From: Lingula anatina
Lineage: Eukaryota > Brachiopoda > Lingulata > Lingulida > Lingulidae
NCBI RefSeq assembly: GCF_001039355.2
Contig: NW_019776168.1
Coordinates: 363,905-427,904, forward strand
DNA length: 64,000 nucleotides
Direction: 5' to 3'
Shown here piece by piece: positions 1 to 61,442 of the stretch. The notes below the pieces were generated by a model. The model worked only from the letters and a program-made list of their open reading frames with translations. It made no database searches and was not told the DNA's origin. Position numbers and translations under genes: made by a program. Numbering within the stretch: the stretch's first letter is position 1; each line of letters starts with the position of its first letter.

Positions 1-235
1 GAGATAGGTCCATAGTTACTATTGAACTTGAATAGGAAGTCATATACTGGCAATCTAAGTGTGACCTTGAAATTGACCTTTGATCTACTTATTATCATGA
101 ACTGAACTCTGCTAATTTCTTTCTCTTTTAACTCCAAACCTGGCAGAGATAGGTCCATAGTTACTATTGAACTTGAATAGGAAGTCATATACTGGCAATT
201 TACTGTGACCTTGAAAATGACCTTTCACCTACCTT
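1..235. repeat. 145-bp direct repeat, two copies
   Basis: A block beginning gagataggtccatagttac at position 1 recurs at 146 with only a few differences over about 85 bases. Both copies end in a variant of gtgaccttgaaa-tgaccttt. This is a tandem duplication with a 145-bp period, cut by the left edge, so more copies may lie outside. It is probably part of a dispersed repeat or satellite; I do not recognise the family. Confidence 0.8.
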
Positions 236-322
236 ACGATGAACTTAAATTTGATTGTACCATTTTTAGTTTCATATATTTTTTGCATATATTGAAAATT
301 CTTGTTGATTGCATGTTTACAG

Positions 323-445
323 CTTGTCAAGCACAAGACTGGTGGCTGTGTCCCTTATTTTGTGTATGTGGGGGTCTATACGAATGCGCTTGCTGCAGCT
401 GGTGGTACAATATTCGGAGGCGGTATCGCCTCTCTGATCCTCTAG
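323..445 (+). CDS. candidate last exon of an upstream gene (weak)
   Basis: After a plausible acceptor (tgtttacag, ending at 322) one frame reads 40 codons to TAG at 443-445. The peptide is hydrophobic and Gly/Ala-rich (for example NALAAAGGTIFGGGIASLIL) and resembles the end of a membrane segment. No family is recognised. Nothing upstream is visible to test the splice, and the acceptor has a poor pyrimidine tract. It could be chance; another overlapping frame is also open here. Confidence 0.2.
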   Translation, partial: LVKHKTGGCVPYFVYVGVYTNALAAAGGTIFGGGIASLIL

Positions 446-598
446 TTTCTTCTGAATACGGGAAGGTATTGCTTTCTAAATGACTGGTCATTAATTTCGA
501 ACTAAATCTTTAGATTAAAAGTGGAATAAAACATGGGATCCAAGTTGATTCGTGTGTTCGAGGGGAGCGGGTGAATAACATGATTAAATCCCGTGCAA

Positions 599-615
599 CC
601 CCCCCCCCCCCCCCC
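599..615. repeat. C17 homopolymer
   Basis: Run of 17 C (G on the minus strand). It is a site where read or assembly length errors are likely. Confidence 0.95.
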
Positions 616-828
616 ACAACGTTTTGGAGTACATTCAAATTCGTGTGATAATGTAAGAGCATGTTTGTCTGTGCCGAGCGAGGGAGGCGAGGCCAATGTC
701 TTTATTCTTTCTACATGCAGTCATTAAACTCATTTTGATAATGATTTTAAATAGGTTGGCCGTAAGCTAACGGTACGGAAAATTTTAGGCTTGTGTATGA
801 GAATTTTCATATTTATCCAACAACCAAG

Positions 829-851
829 CTTGGACCTAAATTAGGTCCAAG
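829..851. repeat. short perfect inverted repeat
   Basis: Eleven-base arms (cttggacctaa and its complement) separated by one base, flanked by two copies of accaagct. It could form a cruciform or be a homodimer binding site; no function can be assigned. Confidence 0.6.
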
Positions 852-1605
852 AACCAAGCTAATGAACCTTTTTGCTGAACCAAGGGAGTTTAGTCGCTAG
901 CGACCATGGAAGTATGTCTACACTAACACATCAGCTGTCTAGTATGTATTGGTGTGCAGACACCACGCATGCTAATACAAAATGTAGCAAGCAGTTCCAC
1001 AGAGTTGTGACTGACAATGTTACTCAAAACGGACACAGAAAAGCAGAAAGCTCATCTACTGCATCGGATAACCGAAACTGTGGTAGTTTCCAAAACTGAA
1101 TTCAAACACATACAAAAATATTCAAAGTGTTATTAAAAAGCAGATTTCGAACATTTTGCTGTTGTGAAGGCTTTGCAGTTACTTTAATATTTAATCGAAA
1201 CATTTTATGCAGTGTAGGCTCTAGCTTTACATGTCCAATTCTAAGGAAGCTATCGAAAACGAGACCAAGCTCTCAGGGGACGTGAATGATTGTTATTATT
1301 GACTTTTTTGTTCTGTTGATCATTGTTGGGTGTGCCGAAGTCTTTGTCGGTGTGTTGTAGATCTAAAGAAGAGCTTCAAACCAAATGAAGCACAAAGTAA
1401 GTTGATGCTGTCTCAAATAAGGCAGATTTAGTTGTAGAACTGCAGTCCTACCCGCGGGAGATACAGTAAATCCGTTTGAAAATAATTTTGCCAAGAAAAT
1501 TGATAAAACCTGTTACGCAAGAATCTAGCATAGATCTACGCTTGAAACACCGAATATTTCTATGCTTAACAATTATATTAGAAAACTGGTCGCGCTTTGA
1601 CGCCA

Positions 1606-1613
1606 TATAAATA
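1606..1613 (+). promoter_or_regulatory. candidate TATA box upstream of usherin
   Basis: TATAAATA lies about 440 bp before the usherin start codon. A transcript starting near 1636 could end its first exon at 1725 (ctcaa followed by gtaaaa) and splice to the acceptor at 1993. The distances are plausible but nothing in the sequence proves use. Confidence 0.35.
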
Positions 1614-1993
1614 CTCGAGAAAAATTATCGAGTGACAGAAAGGCTGGGCTCAAGGTGGAAAAGGACTGTCTGGTCTCTAGAGCTGCTGTCGCTGGTTTGT
1701 GCAAATTTTATTTTGACTTGCTCAAGTAAAACAAATCTTTTAAATATAACTCAAGCATTAACTGTTACATAAGACTGTTATCTTAAAAAAATACTGACAA
1801 CTTTTTCTATTCTTGTACAGTATATGCAAAATTGATCTTGATAAGCAATAAGCAACATGCTTTCTTCAAAGGGTAAAATTATTATAATTATTAAGTCTAG
1901 TTTAATTGTTATGTAAAGTGCATATACAGTATATGGATTTAACATTTGACTTGTAAATTTTGTTTAATTGACATTTGGTTTGTTTTTATTCAG

Positions 1994-2048
1994 ATAATCT
2001 AAAAATATAAGTGCAATGGGAAAAAGTAAAACGCGGGCTGTTTGAATA
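1994..2048 (+). promoter_or_regulatory. USH2A: 5'UTR part of usherin exon 1, with a nine-codon uORF
   Basis: A good acceptor (tgtttttattcag, ending 1993) precedes the coding part of exon 1, so at least one non-coding exon probably lies upstream. An ATG at 2016 opens a nine-codon uORF that stops at TGA 2043-2045. One codon (ATA) then separates it from the main ATG at 2049. The uORF is in frame with usherin, so it also places an in-frame stop directly before the chosen start and supports 2049 as the first usable ATG. Such an arrangement could reduce translation; that is inference. Confidence 0.55.
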
Positions 2049-54476
<52,428 letters not shown>

Positions 54477-55791
54477 CACTCCTGACTAACATTGTATCCA
54501 TTTATATCTGATACCTAAAAGAACACTTATGGCGGCCATATTGTCTCAAGTTCTGTGCCTGTTTGGTGCTGACATCTGTAGGATTTTAGGAGCCAATAAT
54601 AGCTGAAACGTCACATGCTAAATAGCCCAGTGACAAATACAGTGACAGGGTTTTCAGCCACATATAATCTGAAGTGAATGTGTACAAGACTGGTGCTGTT
54701 GAAACTTGGGATCAGGGTACACCAGTCAAATGCCATGAGATTGCTTTTACTGTGAAACCTACCATACAAAGAGATTTGTTATTATTACGATTGCTCTATA
54801 CAAAAGGGTATATAAAACAAGGATATTAAAAATTTTTTTATATTTTTACTCTAGGGAACATAAGTACAAAGAGATTTATGTGTGTAACCCTTTTTTAAAT
54901 CTCTTTTTGATGAGATAAATTTTTGTGACATATGGATCTTCACAATATTTTGTTGACCTGTCCATTCTTTATATTTATTCATTTAGTTGAAAACTTTGCT
55001 AGTCTTTAACCGTCCACATATTATGTATTTAAGCAAATATGCATTCTTAGTAACTTACAGCAATCTTTTAAGTGTTTACATTTTGAAGATATATTTTATA
55101 TTAAAAACAGCTTCTTAAAGACCAAATATTATTAATATTTTTCGTGTTTTATGCATCATTTATGCACTGCTGAGCCAGAAACTCATTCCCTCCTCACCAC
55201 TGTATTTACCGTCCACAAATATATTTTATAAGCATTTAAATGTAGGAAACATAAGATCTGTTTGCAACCCATGCCTGTGATGGGAATGTTTGTAGGTTCT
55301 TTTATGTGGAATTTTTTTTTATTATTTAAGAAGTCCACAATATTATATAAATTTAATATCTTATTTTTAACTTTACACCAATACTGGTTGTATGTAGCCT
55401 AGCTGAACTGAATAATGCAAGCTTGCCAATGCATTTACCAAGCCCATTTAAACTGGTCACAATTATAAAGCATGCGCATATTCATATTTACCAAAGATTG
55501 TTTGTATGTTAATGATTGAATTATGTAAGTTTTGTTTTTGCTATACATTGGTAGATGCCCAGCTACTGTTTGTTGCTTTTTTACATTCCACAATATTGGT
55601 TGTGCTGGCCATATACTTCAGAGTTAGTGAGCATAGATTGAACATATATTTATGTATGTTTTCTTGTTATATAAGACAATGACAATGTATTGCTTTTAGT
55701 AGCTTCTTATACATTCCAGATAAACTAAGTCAAGTTGTCATCTGATTTTTTTTAATGTTTGATGATGGTATGCAGTTTTATATCTTTAAAA

Positions 55792-55837
<46 letters not shown>

Positions 55838-56577
55838 TGCACACTTATGAAATCTCACACTTAAGAAGCTAGCTTAGTGAAGAAGCATATACAATAGAGT
55901 GAGCTTTTGTGTGATACTATAACATTATAAAGAGTTGCAAATATTAATCATTTGTGCAGCTAAATAATCATTGTGGATTTGACATGAAATTTAATTAATT
56001 TTGTAAAAAATGCTCAATCTTATTCTAATTCTTGTAGAGCTCTAATCAAAACAGCAACTACTGATTTTTTTCTATGCACTTATTACAGTCTAAAGGATAC
56101 TCTTACAAAAACCTTTTTAGATGCATGTTCTTGATGAAATTAATTTGTACTCAGTCAATATTTCAGAAATTAGCAATCATGCCTGACTAAATGTACAGGG
56201 TAACTTCAATTTCTCACATTTTTCTATTAGTCAAGCAATGTACATGCTGTAAAGATAAAGACATCTTTAAAGAGTAAATTATTGAATCAAGCCAGGAGTT
56301 TGTTTAATTGTCATATAGCAATTTTTATTGCTATGGAATATTTCAGTCTGAAGTCTTACTATTTTCTTTAATCTTATCGTCAACCAATCCCTGGTCTTTC
56401 TCTTTCTCTCTCTCTCTTTCTGTCAGTTATTTAATTAATTTTTTTTTTAATTAATAGTTTTTGGTAATACAACATTTTCAACATATTGCAAAGGTTTTGG
56501 CAACAAAATTTCATTACAAGTCTCTTTAGTTGAGTTTTAAGATGATCTTTTATTAAACAGTGCAAACACACTAGTGT
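54477..56577 (+). other. usherin 3'UTR and convergent intergenic region
   Basis: No coding frame is credible. The usherin 3'UTR starts at 54477; a variant poly(A) signal attaaa occurs at 54825. A (CA)n microsatellite lies at 55793-55834 and a CT-rich tract at 56397-56421. Downstream genes lie on the opposite strand, so transcription of usherin and the zinc-finger gene converges here. Confidence 0.7.
56549..56554 (-). terminator. poly(A) signal of the zinc-finger gene
   Basis: AATAAA on the minus strand, 24 bases beyond the stop codon at 56578. This would give a very short 3'UTR; a more distal signal cannot be excluded. Confidence 0.5.
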
Positions 56578-59091
56578 TTATTTGACATTTTTCCCACCAT
56601 GTATTTTTTCGTGTCTACCACAGTCACTTTTTCTAGCAAATTTCTTACCACAGGACTTACATGTATATGGCTTTTCTCCAGTGTGAATTCTCTCATGTTT
56701 CACCAAAGTGCTACTCTGCGTGAAAGCTTGTCCACAAAAATGACACTGAAATGGTTTATCATTTGTGTGAATTCGCTCATGTCTTGCGCAAATTTTCTTC
56801 TGCGTGAATGTCATTTTACAAAACTGGCATGCAAATGGTTTTTCTCCAGTGTGAAGTCTTTCGTGAAACACAAGATCCATTCTCTGCACAAATCCATTGC
56901 CACAGTATTGGCATGTGAATGGTTTGTTTAAAGTATGAATTTTTTCATGTTTGACACAAGAACTTCTATCAGAAAATGCCTTTTCACAGACACTACATTT
57001 AAAAGGTTTTTCACCCGTGTGAATTCTTATGTGTCTAATGCTGTCACATCGATGTGCAAATGCCTTTCCGCAGAACTCGCACTTGTACAACTTGTCATTC
57101 TTGGAGCGTTCCTGGTGTTTGCTTGTTGGAACTTTCTGAGGCTCACCAAGTATAACAGGACTACCCGATTCCAACTTGTTGCAGCTGTTTTCATTTTCTG
57201 TGATGAGAAAAACATCTTTTTTACTTTCAGTGTCTACTCCAATAGTGGTTTGTTTAACTGAAGTATTGGTTTGAAATGAACTTTTATCTGCCACTATGGG
57301 GTGCTCTCTTTGTGCAATATGCTGATCAACCTCTATGAAATTTTTACTGGAAACTGAAGCATGTCCATTATCAGCCGTCAATGAAAAGTTTCCATCTTGA
57401 AATTTAACAATATTTTGAACTGGTTTTAAACAAGTGTCAGTAGAATTTACAATCAGTCCATTATAAGCTGTGGCTTGAAAGTTTCCTTCCTGTATTCTGT
57501 GACCAGTTTCTGCATGAATCTCACAGAAATTGGAGGTCTCTCTTTTTTTCAACCACATCCCCAGGGTTGACTTGTTTTACAACGGATGTCATCTCAGCTG
57601 TAGATTTAATAAATGACTTTGGAAAATTTTTATCTTGTTTTGCATCACCATTATTCTGGCCTACCACAGTATTAACTGCATTTGCTTGAATATCAGGTAA
57701 ACTTGAAAGATTGGACTGTTTATTTTGTACTTTGCGAGCATGTATTCGTTCATGCCTTCCACAGTCACTATTCGAAGCAAATTTCCGTCCACAATACTTA
57801 CAGGTATATGGCTTTTCTCCAGTATGAATTCTTTCATGTTTCACCAAAGTGCTACTCTGTGTGAATCCCTGGCCACAATAATGACACTGAAATGGTCTTT
57901 CATTAGTGTGAATCCTTTCATGTCTCTCCAAAGTTTTCTTCTGTGTGAAAATCATTTTACAAAAATGACAGTCAAAAAGTTTTTCTCCAGTGTGGATTCT
58001 TTCATGCAGCACCAGATCCCATCTCTGTATGAACCCATTCCCACAGAACTGACAAATAAATGGCCTATCATAATTATGAAGTCTTTCATGTCTGACGCAA
58101 GCAGCTTTCTGGGTAAATGCCTTTTTACAGACTCGACACAGGAAGGGTCTTTCGCCAGTGTGTACTCTTTCATGCTTGATATTATCACTTTTCCTTGAAA
58201 ATACCTTGGTACAATATTTGCACTTGTGTAAAGTTTTACCCTTGGGTGAATTTGGTTGTTTGGCTATTACACTGAGACAACTCAAATCTGAGGCACTGGA
58301 ATTACTTTTGTTTTCTCCTTTGAAATTATGTGCATCTATACTTTTGGAATCACCATCTTCAGGGGCCTCATCATCGTCATACATGGATGATGTTTCACTC
58401 TTCTTGTGTTTGTTACAATGAGGGGATATTTCCTCTTGTATCTGGTTATTGTGTGGAACCTGTTCATCATAACCAAGTGTACATTCCTTTGTCATTACTC
58501 TAGTCATGAGGAGTTTAACAATTCTGGAATAGAAAAAATTACATTAAAATATCAGTCATGCATAGCAAAAGAACTGTGTTCAGAGATTAATAATTAAAAT
58601 ATTTACAAAAATCTAAAATTCAAGAAATTTGCATTAATTTAGCATTTAATATTACAAAATGACTCAAATATGTTGATTTTTCAGCTTAGGCACTTCAATT
58701 TTGGGATTTTACAGAATTGTTAGAAATCACTAAGACAAAACTCATGGATCTTAAACGATCAACTGTCTTTTAAAAATGCAAAATTATGCTGTGCAGATCA
58801 GCAGCAAAATCAGAAAATAGTAATATTATTATGATGACAATCATGCATAATTATAATAAATAAATGAATACAGTGCTCTGGCAGACACAAATTGCATTCT
58901 CTTCTTTAAAACTTGTTCACAGCTGCTTACTTCAGCAAAAGAAAATTATTTACAGTACATGTATATATCCAATATTGCTTTCTTCATTTCCATTTCTTCT
59001 TTACAAATGAGATAAAAGCAGAGTAAGAAGAGATTAATTATAATAAAATACCAATTTACCTATTTAATTTATCAGGTTTTGGTGCAGACAT
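56578..59091 (-). CDS. C2H2 zinc-finger protein, 12 fingers in two arrays of six
   Basis: Two coding exons: 59060-59091 (start ATG at 59091, MSAPKPDKLN) and 56578-58523, joined in frame across a 536-bp intron (donor AATAG/gtaaat, acceptor ttctattccag). One frameshift lies in the A7 run at 57543-57549. Removing one A gives 1,977 nt and 658 residues. Residues 1-110 are acidic without a known domain. Fingers 1-6 span about 111-278, an unstructured linker follows, and fingers 7-12 span about 490-652, each CxxC…HxxxH with TGEKP-type linkers. Finger n and finger n+6 resemble each other closely, for example FTQSSTLVKHERIHTGEKPY in both fingers 5 and 11, so the second array arose by internal duplication. 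Probably a nuclear DNA-binding regulator. No KRAB, BTB or SCAN domain is present, and targets cannot be predicted by eye. Without frame repair the product would end after finger 6 and the linker start. Confidence 0.88.
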
Positions 59092-59340
59092 GATGTCGAT
59101 AGATCTCTTTTCTGGAATGCAGAAAAATATGACAAAACTGGAAACTTTTCCAATATTGCTGCAGTACTTTATCTATTCCTACAGTCTACTTCTATAATAT
59201 AGGGTTTTAAACTAGCATGAAAAGACAAGAAAACACAAAAACTTTATCCGTCCATCATAAGCACTGACGTAAATGTTGAACAAGCTTTAACGATTACATG
59301 TACCTTTAATAATAAAAGTGACAATGCAATATGTCTTACC
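59092..59340 (-). other. 5'UTR of the zinc-finger gene: end of exon 2 and boundary of a non-coding exon 1
   Basis: Exon 2 begins at 59111 (acceptor tttctgcattccag), with 20 bases of 5'UTR before the ATG. A matching donor (agggg/gtaaga) at 59340 marks the 3' end of a non-coding first exon, which extends upstream for an unknown distance (perhaps to about 59550). That region is richer in CG dinucleotides than its surroundings, as promoters often are. Confidence 0.55.
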
Positions 59341-61246
59341 CCCTCCACTTGCTGTTAATGCGTGTTAACGAGGATTCCAAGCGGCGTATACGCTAGCATA
59401 GGACATGAAATTCAGCTTCATAAGGGCAGTGATCATAATGATGGAATATTTAATCCTTTCTGATACATTGACCATATTACACAGTCTGTGCGTGGGCCAA
59501 ACCTGACTGGGAGAGCGATGAGTGCAAATGGCCGCTCTACAGTAGCTGCAGCAAAGTGCCGCTGTTTACTATATTGTGCTTGTTATGGATCTATTAGCGC
59601 AACTAACACACTTGCATCTGCATGATCCGTTTGGAGGAGCGGTTAAACGCTCGTTTTTTTCTTTTTCTTTTTTTAACACACTTAATGGATACACTCAATA
59701 AAAGATGGACTTTGGAATTAAAGAGTGGTCTTTTTGAGGTGAATTACATACACTGGGCAGATTCACACTGCGCCTATTTAGGGGGATGTAGGCCTACTTC
59801 GGGGTTTCTGAATTAAACTAGAAATTCTAGTAGAATTGTTCATGATGCCACAAAATGCTGCAAGTAGTAGACAACTATTACTACAAACAATATCATCTTT
59901 CTTTCGCCTTCTACAGTTCCTTTATTACATTCATAATCAAGTTTACAATCTTTTCTTGTAAAAATGTGAGAAAGTTGTTAAATATGGACTGTTCATATGT
60001 ATGAGAATGTTAATATATATATACTCTTACTAAACAGCAACCAGCATTAAATTTCCCAGCTGAAAGTAAGACAAAATATTAAATTTCATATATTTTAGCG
60101 AAATATTGGTCAGTTTGTCATTTGATAATATAAAATATAAAAATATAAGCATTTTACTGCAGTTTCATAAAAAATATTAGTCTTTGATTTACTTTGTTTT
60201 ATCTTAGATCTTATCTTAAAGTAATGATCCTTGTATGATTACCACTGAAAGCTTTGCATTCGTTGATTCATAAAAATTAGCTAAAATAATTGTAAGTTGA
60301 AAAATAAAATCACATATCTATCCATCTTAAAACATAGGTCATCATAAAAATTCTCCACTGTCATATCCAGCCATGATGTATCTGGTGTCTAATACTGGCA
60401 CAAAACAGCTTGATTGCAATACCCATTATCTCTCTGAAATCCTTTATCTGGACAAATACAGTAAGTGGTGGATGGGAGATTACTCAGGGAAATTACATTG
60501 TTTGTACAATCAAGCCGCCTCATTAGGGGTCATCCATTTTTATTATCACTTTCATAAGTTTACAAACAAAACAGTGGAGGGGGGTGGGGTGGTAATGCCC
60601 ACCGTACACTTTGGAAAAATAATAAAAATGAATACCCTAACTGCTGTCATAGGTCATAAATTTTAGATTTTCACCTTGTACTCTCTGAAGGGGGGAGGAT
60701 AAAAATGGAGCGCCCCTTACAGTAGTGTGTGCCCAACCAAACCTGGGCTTTAATATAGCACCTTAAATAAGAATTTGGATATTTAACAAATTGGTATAAA
60801 AAAGATGATGCAAAGTTATATTGTGCAAATGAACAAATACTTTCTTGGATGATTATGTATATCTTTATCATCCAGTGCATAATTAAAATAAAGCACTTTT
60901 TCCGACTAGACATCTGGACTGTAAAATATAATAATGTATTTCAGTTTACAAATCAAGGCTCTTACAAATTGATATCTAATAATGGGTAAAATCCAACCAA
61001 TTCAATATTCTAACAATAATGATAAAAATATAATGAAAACATAATTAAGATGAAAAATTAATTGAGACTATTATACAGGGAAAAGTTATCATCAATACAG
61101 ATGAGCTATGTAATTTTTGTTTCACAAAACTTTCTACTGGCTACTCTATTTCATTAAAGGCGTGCAAAGCAAGTCCTAGCTGTACAAAATTGATGACAAA
61201 CAAATGCTAAAAGCTAAAGTTGTAAGTCATTATTCAATGCTTTGAG

Positions 61247-61280
<34 letters not shown>

Positions 61281-61442
61281 GATGCATTTTTAGGAATGTA
61301 TTTATCTTGAAACAAGAGGCTATAAAAATAATTTCATTTACATTATTTGAAAAGCAAAATCAATAGGTAGTACTGCTGATGCAGCAAAATCTCTGTCCAT
61401 GAGGAGAACAACGGAAATCCAAGAACGTTTTTCTAAAACTTA
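59341..61442. other. intergenic region between zinc-finger and kinase genes
   Basis: Contains the presumed first exon and promoter of the zinc-finger gene (about 59341-59600), then AT-rich sequence without a credible gene, and the 3'UTR of the kinase gene near its right end. An (AAT)n microsatellite occupies 61247-61281. Short open frames here have no recognisable domains. Confidence 0.6.

Noticed and set aside
57521-57558. Two separate zinc-finger genes overlapping by 38 bases
   Set aside because: The second frame's only start is inside the overlap. Removing one A from A7 gives a continuous protein and a total length divisible by three.
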